A stretch of 32,345 nt of DNA from an uncultured Granulosicoccaceae bacterium (GCA_937922015.1 CAKZVB010000127.1:1-32345), one strand, 5' to 3'; shown: positions 1-8,373, counted from the first letter of the stretch. The notes: generated from the sequence alone by a model not told the origin. Numbers and translations: made by a program.

Positions 1-948
1 CTGTCCACAATTCACGTATAGAAAAGTATCCGATCCCAGGTATTCTGCAAAATCTATTACGCCTGTGCAGTTGGATTTCTCTGCATCGCAAAGGGAAATA
101 TGCTCAGGCCGGACCCCCATTGTAGTGACGGATTCTACTTCACCACCCTGTGCACCGAGATCTGATAAGGAAACACCGTTATGCCCTTCCAGTGAAAGTC
201 TGCCCTGCGTGTATTGGCAGTGCAGAATATTCATCTTGGGGCTACCGATAAACCCTGCCACAAACAGGTTATCCGGCTGTTCATACAACTCTACCGGCGT
301 ACCGGTTTGCATCACCAGGCCATCTTTCAATACCACTATCCGGTCTGCAAGTGTCATCGCTTCAACCTGATCATGGGTCACATAGATCATCGTGGTTTGC
401 AGCGTACTGTGGAGCCTGGCGATCTCAAAACGCATTTGTACACGCAGGGCCGCGTCCAGGTTAGACAATGGTTCATCAAACAGGAAACCTTCCGGCTCGC
501 GCACTATCGCACGACCGATGGCAACACGCTGACGCTGCCCGCCAGACAAGTCTCTGGGCCTTCGCTTAAGGTAGGGCTGCAGCTCCAGAATATCTGCAGC
601 CCGATCAACTTTTTCGGCAATTATTGATTTATCAGTGCCGGCTGTTTTTAAGCCGAAGCCCATGTTTTCACCGACCGACATATGCGGGTATAGCGCATAG
701 GATTGAAACACCATTGACAACTTCCGACCCGACGGCGGAATGGCGGTGACATCTTTTTCGTTAAGCCAGATCGTCCCTCTGCTGGTATCCTCTAGTCCGG
801 CTATCATTCGCAACAAGGTAGATTTGCCACAACCCGAAGGTCCGACAAACACAATAAACTCTCCGTCATTGATATCAATATCAACGCCTTTAATGACCTG
901 GACATCCCCAAACCACTTTTCAACTTTTGAAAGCCTTATTGCACCCAT
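1..948 (-). CDS. Sugar ABC transporter ATP-binding protein, MalK/UgpC/AglK type (3' end cut off by window edge)
   Basis: The first 316 residues of a cytoplasmic ATPase that powers import through the two permeases encoded upstream. The start is the ATG at 946-948, preceded by AGGA, nine bases after the hydrolase stop. Visible motifs are Walker [10 protein letters not shown] (about residues 36-44), the Q-loop in [12 protein letters not shown], the signature LSGGQRQR (from residue 134), Walker B FLFDEP and the switch THDQ. After about residue 235 comes the regulatory OB-like domain typical of MalK-type subunits, including the GVRPEH motif; the sequence then runs off the left edge in frame. Family members are usually 350-380 residues, so only the last 40-60 are missing. 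Position as last gene of a binding protein-permease-permease-hydrolase-ATPase operon matches aglK of the alpha-glucoside system. MalK-type ATPases often serve several importers, so the substrate cannot be read from this gene alone. Confidence 0.95.
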   Translation of the reverse strand, partial: MGAIRLSKVEKWFGDVQVIKGVDIDINDGEFIVFVGPSGCGKSTLLRMIAGLEDTSRGTIWLNEKDVTAIPPSGRKLSMVFQSYALYPHMSVGENMGFGLKTAGTDKSIIAEKVDRAADILELQPYLKRRPRDLSGGQRQRVAIGRAIVREPEGFLFDEPLSNLDAALRVQMRFEIARLHSTLQTTMIYVTHDQVEAMTLADRIVVLKDGLVMQTGTPVELYEQPDNLFVAGFIGSPKMNILHCQYTQGRLSLEGHNGVSLSDLGAQGGEVESVTTMGVRPEHISLCDAEKSNCTGVIDFAEYLGSDTFLYVNCGQ

Positions 949-957
949 GAGAGGTTC

Positions 958-2259
958 CTATGCCGCCATCTTTTGATGACTTGGTGAAGCCCATGCCAGC
1001 CAGATAGCAGCAGTCCAGGAAAAATCTGCACCAATGCACCCTTCACCACTGAATGGATTGAAACATTCGTAGAACCCTGATTTCTCTATCAGCAAAGCCA
1101 TATCGCGGCGAATATCCTCCGCCATACTGTTATGTCCCTGCTCATCCAGGCCTGTCGAAATAATAAAATTCATCTGCGGCCAAATGGGACCACACCAATA
1201 GCGTTGCGGGTCAAATTTTTCAGCATCAGGGTCCCAGCTAGGCATCATGTAGTCCACCTTGTCAGCTATGCGCTGCATGTTCTCGATCGTTTTAATGCGC
1301 TGAGTCTCTGTCCCTGCATCTGCATAAAAACAAAGTGCGCTCGCGTTACTAAAACCATTTGAGTATTCTCCGCTGACAATATTGCGGGCGGTAAACGCAC
1401 CGATAGTTTCATTCCAGAAATAGTCACTGCCTTGCACACCGAGCTCTATATATTTTTCAAGCTCTGCTGATTGTTCTGACAGATTTAATCGTTGAGCAAG
1501 CTTTAGCAAATCCCTGTTAGCTCTTAACAAAATAAAGTGTATGCCCGGGTCTGCCATTAAAAAGGGCCCGGTATCTGTCAGCGCCCGCTGATCCCAACCT
1601 GACTCGCGACCGTACTTCACGATCGATAGATATTTATCGTATTGTTCCTTGCTGGGTCGTTGTTCAGGGTTTGCATGTTCGGTATCTTTACGTACGTAGG
1701 GTTCCAGGCGGGGATCGATAGTCATTGTTGACAGACCCAGCTCCCAATCCGGACAGTTGTCGCGCCCCGTCTCCCACGGATGTACAGTAGCAACCACAGA
1801 TGCCGCAGCCGACGTTCGCTCTGTTTGATACCAACGATGCCATGAGAGCATTTTATCGATAAGCTGTGATGATCTTTGCAGATCATCAGCACCACCGGAT
1901 TCAACCAAGGCTAAAGCAACACTGGCAAGGATAGGCGGCTGGGAAATACCGGTGGAAGGTATAAGCGGTGGCGGCGTTGCAGATGTTTGCGTCTGCCACA
2001 CTGAAGGACCGGGAAAATAGTCAGGATCATCACTTCGAAAAATGATACTGGGGATCATGCCATTAGCCCACTGCCCTTCGAGCAACAACTCTAACTCTGT
2101 CCACGCCCTGTCGCGGTCAAAAGTCGAAAGGCCCAGAGCCGTAAACGCAGAATCCCAATTCCATTGATAGGGATACAACCGGGCAGTTGGTATTGTGTAT
2201 CCACCACGATCATTTTTTCTTAGTATTTCCCGCGCCTTGTTATCAAGCTCTATAGACAT
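958..2259 (-). CDS. Glycoside hydrolase, GH63/MGH1-like (mannosyl- or glucosylglycerate hydrolase-like)
   Basis: A 433-residue protein with no signal peptide, so probably cytoplasmic. It resembles the (alpha/alpha)6-barrel hydrolases that split mannosylglycerate or glucosylglycerate into sugar and glycerate. Supporting segments are the N-terminal YPYQWNWDSAF, WETGRDNCPDW (D167 the likely catalytic acid), GPIWPQMNF, and FNPFSGEG followed by DFSWTAA (E406 the likely base). The 239-residue spacing between D167 and E406 is close to that I recall for the Thermus mannosylglycerate hydrolase (D182/E419), and overall length is similar. The ATG has a good AAGGA site seven bases upstream and lies four bases after the permease stop, so it is translated within the transporter operon. 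It probably hydrolyses the imported glycoside. Substrate could instead be glucosylglycerol, trehalose or another alpha-glycoside; the family fit is firm, the substrate is not. Confidence 0.85.
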   Translation of the reverse strand: MSIELDNKAREILRKNDRGGYTIPTARLYPYQWNWDSAFTALGLSTFDRDRAWTELELLLEGQWANGMIPSIIFRSDDPDYFPGPSVWQTQTSATPPPLIPSTGISQPPILASVALALVESGGADDLQRSSQLIDKMLSWHRWYQTERTSAAASVVATVHPWETGRDNCPDWELGLSTMTIDPRLEPYVRKDTEHANPEQRPSKEQYDKYLSIVKYGRESGWDQRALTDTGPFLMADPGIHFILLRANRDLLKLAQRLNLSEQSAELEKYIELGVQGSDYFWNETIGAFTARNIVSGEYSNGFSNASALCFYADAGTETQRIKTIENMQRIADKVDYMMPSWDPDAEKFDPQRYWCGPIWPQMNFIISTGLDEQGHNSMAEDIRRDMALLIEKSGFYECFNPFSGEGCIGADFSWTAAIWLAWASPSHQKMAA

Positions 2260-2263
2260 TGGA

Positions 2264-3487
2264 TTATCCTTTTACACTACCGGCAGTAAGCCCTGCAACC
2301 AGAAACCGTTCAAACCACAAGAACAACACCAATACCGGCACGGTAGCAATCACAGCACCGGCCATCAGGTGTTGCCTGGGAATTTCGGAAGAATTAAGCG
2401 CCTGCACACCACGGGACAAGGTAAATATTCCGGGGTCGTCAAGAAACATGAAGGCAAACAAAAACTCGTTCCATGCAATCATAAAGATATATAAAGATAC
2501 TGAAGCGATAGCAGGCAGTGACAACGGCAGCGTTATCTTTGCGATCACTCCCAATCGAGTCAGACCATCCATTAATCCGGCCTCTTCGAGTTCATAGGGT
2601 AAACCACGAAAATACCCCTGCAACATATATACAGCGACCGGAATGGTAGTTGCCGGGTAAACCACAATCAAACCAAGCAGTGTATTACGCAAACCCAACT
2701 GGGAAAATACCGTATACAGTGGTATGACCAACACTATTGCGGGCACCATATAAATAAGCAAAATAGAACGCGACAACACTGCCTGTCCCGGAAATCTGAG
2801 TCTCGAGACTGCATAGGCTCCGGGAATTGAAAATAGCAAGGTTATAAGCACAGTAGACACTGAGACTATTGCCGAATTCAGCAGGAACGTACCGAATTGA
2901 TATTTAGAAAATAGCTCTATATAACTGCGAAACAATTGCTGCGGGCTTTTACTGAGATCGATCGATAAGTCCAGCGGATTAGACAATAGTGACTGCTGAC
3001 TCTTGAGGCTGGTCATTAACATGACATAAAAAGGCAGCGCCACTATTATGATAAAGAAAACAAATCCGAAGCCCTTCATGACACGAATAAAAATAACTTC
3101 TAACTGATAACGCCCCTGGCTCTCCGAACTAACCCCGTCAAGACATAAGTGCCAACTGACAGCGCTGATAATAAATACGGCGAGTGCAGTGGCAATCGGA
3201 ATGAGTGTAGAAAAGTCATTCGCATTTAACACGGAATTGAAAATCACCAGAGTAATAAACGCCACCACCGCTGTCACAGCCACCCACGCCCAGCCGCGTT
3301 TTTCCGGTGGCATTAAAATATATAGCCCAGCCCCTATAGCACCACTGACAAATGCGGCACCAATATCCGGTATCACCGTCTCACCTGTGATCAGCATAGC
3401 CAGAACGCTGAGTACGACGGTGTAAATCACCCCCCAGGCGGCACCGATAAAAGCGGCGATAAAGAATGCATTACCAATCTTCATCAA
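2264..3487 (-). CDS. Sugar ABC transporter permease, MalG/AglG type, with four extra N-terminal helices
   Basis: Inner-membrane permease subunit of 407 residues; MalG-type subunits are usually 270-300. From about residue 135 it is canonical: first core helix 138-159 (GFVFFIIIVALPFYVMLMTS), the conserved EAA loop (ELEEAGLMDGLTRLGVIAKI) that docks on the ATPase, and the C-terminal ending FVAGLTAGSVKG. Residues 1-135 hold four further hydrophobic segments (about 8-33, 42-59, 66-86, 94-116) joined by short loops, which ordinary MalG proteins lack. The reading frame is continuous and overlaps the upstream permease gene by four bases (ATGA), so this is not two misjoined genes. It forms the pore with the neighbouring MalF-like subunit. 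The extra helices might bind an accessory protein or sense membrane state, but nothing here shows that. Confidence 0.92.
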   Translation of the reverse strand: MMKIGNAFFIAAFIGAAWGVIYTVVLSVLAMLITGETVIPDIGAAFVSGAIGAGLYILMPPEKRGWAWVAVTAVVAFITLVIFNSVLNANDFSTLIPIATALAVFIISAVSWHLCLDGVSSESQGRYQLEVIFIRVMKGFGFVFFIIIVALPFYVMLMTSLKSQQSLLSNPLDLSIDLSKSPQQLFRSYIELFSKYQFGTFLLNSAIVSVSTVLITLLFSIPGAYAVSRLRFPGQAVLSRSILLIYMVPAIVLVIPLYTVFSQLGLRNTLLGLIVVYPATTIPVAVYMLQGYFRGLPYELEEAGLMDGLTRLGVIAKITLPLSLPAIASVSLYIFMIAWNEFLFAFMFLDDPGIFTLSRGVQALNSSEIPRQHLMAGAVIATVPVLVLFLWFERFLVAGLTAGSVKG

Positions 3488-4785
3488 CCATCATCCTGTG
3501 GTGAGTACTTAAAAAACAATAGCGCCGAACACAGTAAAACGACAAAAACGACAACCGCCACAGCAGCGCCGGCACCCAGATTTGATACCGCGAAAGCCTG
3601 TTCATAAACATCGACGGTCAAGGTGCGAGTGCCCGCTCCACCACCTGTTAACAGGAAGATGTCGTCAAACTTATTAAACGTCCAGATAAAACGCAGTAAA
3701 AAAAGCACCGCTAATATACCGGCAAGCTGGGGCAGAGAGATGTACCAGAATTGCTGCATGGGAGTGGCACCGTCCATTTCTGCGGCTTCGTAAGTCTCAC
3801 TGGACATTGATTGCATACGCGCCAGTATGAATAGAAAAGACAATGGAAAGTAGCGCCATACTTCAAAAGAAATAACCGTGGTTAGTGCCACCGGGAATCT
3901 GATAGTGAAACCAAACACGGTAATCGGCACTGAGCGCTGACCCAGAAAGTTGACCGGACCATCTATGGCACCGATTTTCATTAAAATCGCGTTGAGAGTT
4001 CCACCCGGTCCTGCATCAAGCAATAGCACCCATGCAAACGCCACTGCTATCACAGGAGCAACGTATGGGAACAGAAAAAAACCACGCAATATACCGCGTC
4101 CGGGAAATGTCGCGCTGAGTAGCTGCGCCGCGAACAGACCAAATACAAGCGCACCTATCGTACCGAAGACTGTGTAGTACAACGATACACGCAATACCCC
4201 CCAGAATTCGGAGGCTGAGAATATTTTTCGATAGTTTTCGAGGCTGAAAACAGAATTAGTTAATATGTTATCGGCGTCACCGGAGATAACAGGTTTGCTT
4301 TGTCGTGGTTTAACGGGATCATCAATATACGACTGTGACACCACCACCGGAATTTTCAATGTTTCCCGTTTGCCAGCAGCATATGCCCCCAGGTTGCAGT
4401 CCAGCACTCTGTCTGAAATGCTACAGCGCTGATCAATATCGCCATCTATTGTCAGTCCCTCCGGAAGACTGTCGCTGAACACCACATTGTCTATATCGCC
4501 GCGCTGTGAAGAATTTCGCAAGCGATAACTTATTTCAGAAAGATCACCCGCGGCCTTTGGCACTGGTCGCATGCGTTCATTTGCGATGACCGTTGGCGGA
4601 CGCAGATCCCCCAGCTGTACCGGCTTAAAACTGATCCAGAAATTGGCCAGTAAGGGCAGCAGCACGATGGACATCACGATCAACAGCGTGGGTAAAATCA
4701 TCAGGTACGCCAGCCGCATTTCCGAATGACTTAAGGGCCCACGGCCTTTCGGAGGCGTACTTTTAGATGCTGTGCTTTCTGCCAT
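3484..4785 (-). CDS. Sugar ABC transporter permease, MalF/AglF type, with a DUF11-like periplasmic insertion
   Basis: Inner-membrane permease of 433 residues. The first helix is about 26-50; the conserved NYRKIFS segment that normally follows within 30-40 residues appears only at 184-190. Between them lies an insertion of about 120 residues. Within it, 82-150 reads like a DUF11/conserved-repeat (immunoglobulin-like) module: a SDSLPEGLT strand, two cysteines at 121 and 130, NLGAYAAGK and a final beta strand. The rest is canonical, with the EAA loop TYEAAEMDGATPMQQFWYI and six predicted core helices ending in a short cytoplasmic tail. Enterobacterial MalF also has a large folded P2 loop that contacts the binding protein, so a similar docking role is a reasonable inference. 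The gene overlaps the next permease by four bases. Confidence 0.93.
   Translation of the reverse strand: MAESTASKSTPPKGRGPLSHSEMRLAYLMILPTLLIVMSIVLLPLLANFWISFKPVQLGDLRPPTVIANERMRPVPKAAGDLSEISYRLRNSSQRGDIDNVVFSDSLPEGLTIDGDIDQRCSISDRVLDCNLGAYAAGKRETLKIPVVVSQSYIDDPVKPRQSKPVISGDADNILTNSVFSLENYRKIFSASEFWGVLRVSLYYTVFGTIGALVFGLFAAQLLSATFPGRGILRGFFLFPYVAPVIAVAFAWVLLLDAGPGGTLNAILMKIGAIDGPVNFLGQRSVPITVFGFTIRFPVALTTVISFEVWRYFPLSFLFILARMQSMSSETYEAAEMDGATPMQQFWYISLPQLAGILAVLFLLRFIWTFNKFDDIFLLTGGGAGTRTLTVDVYEQAFAVSNLGAGAAVAVVVFVVLLCSALLFFKYSPQDDG
4336..4542 (-). other. DUF11-like domain inside the MalF-type permease
   Basis: Residues 82-150 of the permease. The pattern (SDSLPEGL, a cysteine, another cysteine nine residues later followed by NLG, then AAGKRETLKI) is the usual signature of DUF11 repeats found in bacterial surface proteins. 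Topology places it in the periplasm between helices 1 and 2, where C121 and C130 could form a disulfide. Assigned by eye, not by profile search. Confidence 0.6.
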
Positions 4786-4907
4786 GTTTTAGAGGTCGAT
4801 CAGACAATAATCAATAAGTATCCAGCTAGCTGCGTTATCCCAGCCGGGCATCCGGCCAGTGTGGATTTGGCCGGTCAGTTATTCGGGTGTGGTGCAGAGC
4901 TGGAATC

Positions 4908-4930
4908 AAAGGCGGGATATCCCCGCCTTT
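4908..4930 (-). promoter_or_regulatory. Intercistronic stem-loop between binding protein and permease genes
   Basis: Nine-base-pair perfect stem (4908-4916 with 4922-4930) around a five-base loop, lying in the 172-bp gap after the binding-protein stop. The tail is only TTT, so it is at best a partial terminator. Hairpins at this position commonly protect the binding-protein mRNA and lower permease expression, which would give more binding protein than membrane complex. Confidence 0.6.
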
Positions 4931-4957
4931 ATCGCTGACAACAACTGCTAAAGTGCT

Positions 4958-6298
4958 TTAGAGCGCTTTATGTTTCTCAACAATTGCTTTTAATGCATCA
5001 TCCAGAGACAGATCACCATCTATATACTGACGGATCACTTGCGACATAACACGTGCATTAACTATCTTTGAAGCTGTTGCCAGATTACCTGATTCAACAC
5101 CCCAACGATCACCTACTGATAGCCCGGCGACGATATCGTCAATCACTGATTTTGGATAGATATCACCCAGTGGTGCTTTGCGATCAACGCCCACAGGTAA
5201 GGTGGCCCAAAGCTCTTCATACTCAGTGCTGCCGGCTGCATTGCCACGACGCACCGGGAATTTGCCTTCAGGAGCCTGGCTTAACCAATCTCCATATCCC
5301 TCGGAAACCACATACTGCACGAACTCTGAAGCGACGTCGGTGTTGGCATCGGCGGTGATACCCAGGTATCGAACATCCGCGTAAGCCGCCCCGGCATCGT
5401 TACCCGGTCCTGCAAAGACAGTGACAAAACCTGTTTTCTCGGCAAGCTCCTTTGAAGTGGTATCACTGGCATAGGTCACTGGTGCGCTGTCACGCAGGCC
5501 ACCCAACTCGTCAAGTAGTGACGGAGACCAGATAATCATTGCAGCCCTGCCGTCAAGGTATTGCTCGCGTGACTGCTTCCAGAATAGCTCACCTTTTGGA
5601 GAGGCATCGGCAATGACTTTGTAGAACTTCAGTACTTCAGCAAGTGCAGCGGTATCTTCATTGATTGAACCGTCAGCATTCACCGGGGAGTAACCCGCTG
5701 CAAGGGAGATATGTTCGATTAGCTGCATCATGTAGGTTTCGTCAATCTTGGTTGCCGTAACAAAACCGTACATTTCCGGTGGGTTGTGCAGCTTTTTGAT
5801 CGCCGCTTCGATATCTGCAAATGTCCTGGGTGGATTCAAATCGTTTTCGGCAAATAGATCTGAGCGATAGACCACCAGCTGAGTCCAGCCGTCGGTGGGT
5901 ACCGAGACAATCTCGCCATTTGATTTAGCCATATTGACAGGACCTGCCGCGTAGCTGTCTACACCCAGATCATTGACAACGTCGGTTGCTGCTGCGGTAT
6001 CCAGAATACCGGCTTCGGCAAACGGAAGTAAATGCTGTACTGTGTGATTTAATACGTCAGGTAGTTCACCGGCCGCAAATGCCGCTGTTGTGCGCGTGGC
6101 GATTTCTGCTTCTTCAACAGGTATTATTTCGACAACATGCCCTGTGCTGGCCTTAAAGCCATCAGCCATTTTTTGCTGAATGGCCATACGCTCAGGCTGA
6201 ATTTCCATGGTCCAGAACTTAATAGTATCTGCATGACTGACCGGCATTGCCAAAGCAGTCAATACCGCACTGGCGGTGAGTAGTTTATTTTTAAACAT
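4958..6298 (-). CDS. Sugar ABC transporter substrate-binding protein (extracellular solute-binding family 1, AglE/MalE-like)
   Basis: Periplasmic binding protein of 446 residues that captures the substrate for the two permeases. A Sec signal peptide is clear: lysines at the start, a hydrophobic stretch, then SHA with predicted cleavage after residue 23. The mature part opens TIKFWTMEIQPERMA, followed by HVVEIIPVEEAEI, features of family 1 sugar-binding proteins; several exposed tryptophans (SVPTDGWTQL, FWKQSREQY, IIWSPSL) are typical of glycoside-binding clefts. The ATG is preceded by AAGGG at seven bases and lies 20 bases after the LacI stop, so regulator and binding protein share a transcript. 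A stem-loop separates it from the permease genes. The ligand is inferred only from the operon: a glucoside, mannosylglycerate, glucosylglycerate or similar osmolyte. Confidence 0.93.
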   Translation of the reverse strand: MFKNKLLTASAVLTALAMPVSHADTIKFWTMEIQPERMAIQQKMADGFKASTGHVVEIIPVEEAEIATRTTAAFAAGELPDVLNHTVQHLLPFAEAGILDTAAATDVVNDLGVDSYAAGPVNMAKSNGEIVSVPTDGWTQLVVYRSDLFAENDLNPPRTFADIEAAIKKLHNPPEMYGFVTATKIDETYMMQLIEHISLAAGYSPVNADGSINEDTAALAEVLKFYKVIADASPKGELFWKQSREQYLDGRAAMIIWSPSLLDELGGLRDSAPVTYASDTTSKELAEKTGFVTVFAGPGNDAGAAYADVRYLGITADANTDVASEFVQYVVSEGYGDWLSQAPEGKFPVRRGNAAGSTEYEELWATLPVGVDRKAPLGDIYPKSVIDDIVAGLSVGDRWGVESGNLATASKIVNARVMSQVIRQYIDGDLSLDDALKAIVEKHKAL

Positions 6299-6318
6299 TC
6301 GCTAACCCTTGGTTCGTG

Positions 6319-7353
6319 TTAATGATAATTATTGGCCCTCGCGGGACCATCCGTTTTCCGCAGAACTAGCTCTGCACGTTTCAGGATCTGGTGTTTTGTT
6401 GGATCATCTCCATCGATGATTGCCAACAACATATCTGCAAGCTCACGACCTGACTGAGCCTGCGGCTGAGACATCGTGGTAAGTGGCGGGTTGGTGTGGC
6501 GGCCGATTTTCAGTCCGTCGTAACCTATAACTGAAACATCCTGACCCGCAGTCAGGCCACGTGCCCTGATTGCTGCAAGAACACCAATGGCCTGTGTATC
6601 CGAGACGCACATAAACGCCGTTGGTGGTTGCTCTGAGTCGAGCTGGTTGGCCGCAGCGCTTTCGCCGCTATCGTCATTCATCTCGGTAATTTCAACGATA
6701 GACTCATCCCATGGGATATCGTTATCAGCCAGCGCTTTCTTGTATCCCTCAAGTCGCTGGTAGGAAAAATTATAATATAGGGGGGCACCGATAAAAGCGA
6801 TGCGTCTGTGACCCAGACCCACCAGATGGTTGATCGCTGTTTTTATGGCCAGCTTGTTGTCGATATCGTACCAGGCGTAGCTGTTACTGATTCTGGAGCG
6901 GCCATGCACTACAAATGGAAAATTTGCCTTTTGCAGTAACTTGATTCTTGCGTCGTTGCGGAATGGCCGCGACAACACCACGCCACCAACACGGCCGGAA
7001 GTAATCAGTCGATGAATCTTTTCCGCTTCGTCTTCGGCACTACGTGAGTGGGAGACCAGCAAGTCCCACCCACGTCTGGATACGGAATCGTCAATACCCT
7101 GCAGTAACTGGGAAACAAAGGGCTCTGCCAGCGAGCTGTGGTTTTGCGGAATGACATAAGCCACCGCTTCTGCAACACCGGTTGCGAGCCTGCGGGCGTT
7201 TTGATTTGGCTTATAGCCCAGTTCAACTGCCGCGCTCTGAACACGTTCAACGGTACGCGAACTGATATCAGCGTAGCCGTTCAATGCCCGTGAGACCGTA
7301 CTCTCTGTAAGGTCAAGGGCGTTTGCCAAATCCTTAAGCGTTGTGCGTTTCAT
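6319..7353 (-). CDS. LacI-family transcriptional regulator of the downstream glycoside operon
   Basis: A 344-residue repressor. Residues 4-55 are the LacI helix-turn-helix and hinge helix (TLKDLANALDLTESTVSRAL, then NQNARRLATG). Residues 60-340 are the periplasmic-binding-protein-like ligand domain, with segments such as GVVLSRPF, GHRRIAFIGAP, AFMCVSDTQAIG and VSVIGYDG. It is the first gene of the operon, like aglR of the rhizobial alpha-glucoside locus, and probably releases DNA when the imported sugar or its breakdown product binds. A perfect palindrome with a central CG lies 26 bases upstream of its start, so autoregulation together with the transport genes is likely. No clear Shine-Dalgarno is visible before the ATG. 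Confidence 0.93.
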   Translation of the reverse strand: MKRTTLKDLANALDLTESTVSRALNGYADISSRTVERVQSAAVELGYKPNQNARRLATGVAEAVAYVIPQNHSSLAEPFVSQLLQGIDDSVSRRGWDLLVSHSRSAEDEAEKIHRLITSGRVGGVVLSRPFRNDARIKLLQKANFPFVVHGRSRISNSYAWYDIDNKLAIKTAINHLVGLGHRRIAFIGAPLYYNFSYQRLEGYKKALADNDIPWDESIVEITEMNDDSGESAAANQLDSEQPPTAFMCVSDTQAIGVLAAIRARGLTAGQDVSVIGYDGLKIGRHTNPPLTTMSQPQAQSGRELADMLLAIIDGDDPTKHQILKRAELVLRKTDGPARANNYH

Positions 7354-7378
7354 TTAATCATTAAGCGGATACATTCGC

Positions 7379-7392
7379 CGAAAGCGCTTTCG
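7379..7392. promoter_or_regulatory. LacI-family operator (perfect 14-bp palindrome)
   Basis: CGAAAGCGCTTTCG, a perfect inverted repeat with central CG as in most LacI/PurR/CcpA-type operators. It sits between the predicted promoter and the regulator start, at about +3 to +16, where a bound repressor would block transcription. I saw no second copy in the operon. Confidence 0.75.
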
Positions 7393-7401
7393 TAAAATAA
7401 G

Positions 7402-7431
7402 ATAGTATCCTGATACAGACTCAAAAATCAA
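7402..7431 (-). promoter_or_regulatory. Predicted sigma70 promoter of the LacI-led operon
   Basis: On the minus strand, TTGATT (7426-7431) and TACTAT (7402-7407) are separated by 18 bases. The -10 has four of six consensus bases. The expected start near 7395 places the palindrome at 7379-7392 just downstream. Predicted by eye. Confidence 0.5.
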
Positions 7432-7565
7432 GCAAACCGTTGGTCTGCAGACGGCAGTGATTTCTTAAGGGAGACAGTTAATCCAGGGGAATCGCACAAC
7501 CCTGGAGACTAACTACGCTGTTGATTTCATAAGGTAATCTACACCCAGACCAAACCAATGACTGT

Positions 7566-7590
7566 AAAAACGCCGGCGCTGCCGGTTTTA
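7566..7590 (-). terminator. Intrinsic terminator of the amino-acid transporter/TauE gene cluster
   Basis: On the minus strand the transcript reads AAAACCGGC, loop AGC, GCCGG, CG, then five U residues. It overlaps the stop codon of the TauE/SafE-like gene (7588-7590). The GC-rich five-pair core with A/U flanks and the U tract make it a good rho-independent terminator, isolating this cluster from the LacI operon. Confidence 0.75.
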
Positions 7591-8373
7591 AAAATTATAA
7601 TCTACCAGCCAGGGCAAGGCATTCAATACCAGCTTTATTGATATCAGAAAAAGGGCAACCTGCACTGCCAGAAAAAACCACTTTTCAGGCACCCGCTGCG
7701 TAAGATACTTACCCATTAAGGTCCCCGCGACGGCAGCCGGAAGCAGGATCATTGACAACTTCAGTGCAGCATCTGAGTAAGGTTGCAAATTCGCGTAAGG
7801 CACGACCTTCGCGAGATTAACTACCGCAAAGAGTATGGTGGTGGTTCCGGCAAAAACGTTTTTTGATAGCTTCTGCGGTAACGTATAAACCTGATACGGC
7901 GGCGAGCCGGCATGAGATACGAAACTGGTAAATCCTGAGATTGTCCCCCAGAACATCCCCTTGGCTATAGTGGCATGTTGTGCAGTATCGCTGCGGTTTG
8001 AGCGCAGCCACATATTGAGACAGAAACTTATACCCAGCAGTCCGATTAGAAAGGACACCATTTGCTCCGAAACAAATGACGCGGTTGCCCATCCGATCAG
8101 CACACCCGCTATTCCTGCGGGTATCAGGATCACAAGGTTTCTTGCGCTGTACTGGCGGCGATACAACCAAACACCAACCACGTCAGAGAGTATAAATATC
8201 GGCAGCAACAACACCGCAGCGACCACTGGTGAAATAACCAGAGACATTACCGGCACTGCCAACATGCCAAAACCGGGTAATCCGCCTTTGGATAATCCAA
8301 CAAACATTGCCGCCAGACAGAAGAGCCAGAACAATGGACTACCCAAGACTACTGATTGTGCGATATCAGTCAC
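7588..8373 (-). CDS. TauE/SafE (TSUP) family membrane transporter, probable anion/sulfite exporter
   Basis: A 261-residue integral membrane protein with about eight hydrophobic segments. Diagnostic pieces are the N-terminal AAMFVGLSKGGLPGFG and the mid-protein GTISGFTSFVSHAGSPPYQVY, the two inverted-repeat glycine/proline motifs of the TSUP family. Characterised members move sulfite, sulfoacetate or related sulfur anions across the inner membrane. The frame opens with GTG; the next methionines fall inside the first motif, so no later start fits. It follows the amino-acid ABC transporter ATPase by 71 bases on the same strand and ends in a strong terminator, so it is probably the last gene of that unit. 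Export of sulfite released from an imported sulfur amino acid or sulfonate would fit, but the family is broad. Confidence 0.85.
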   Translation of the reverse strand: MTDIAQSVVLGSPLFWLFCLAAMFVGLSKGGLPGFGMLAVPVMSLVISPVVAAVLLLPIFILSDVVGVWLYRRQYSARNLVILIPAGIAGVLIGWATASFVSEQMVSFLIGLLGISFCLNMWLRSNRSDTAQHATIAKGMFWGTISGFTSFVSHAGSPPYQVYTLPQKLSKNVFAGTTTILFAVVNLAKVVPYANLQPYSDAALKLSMILLPAAVAGTLMGKYLTQRVPEKWFFLAVQVALFLISIKLVLNALPWLVDYNF

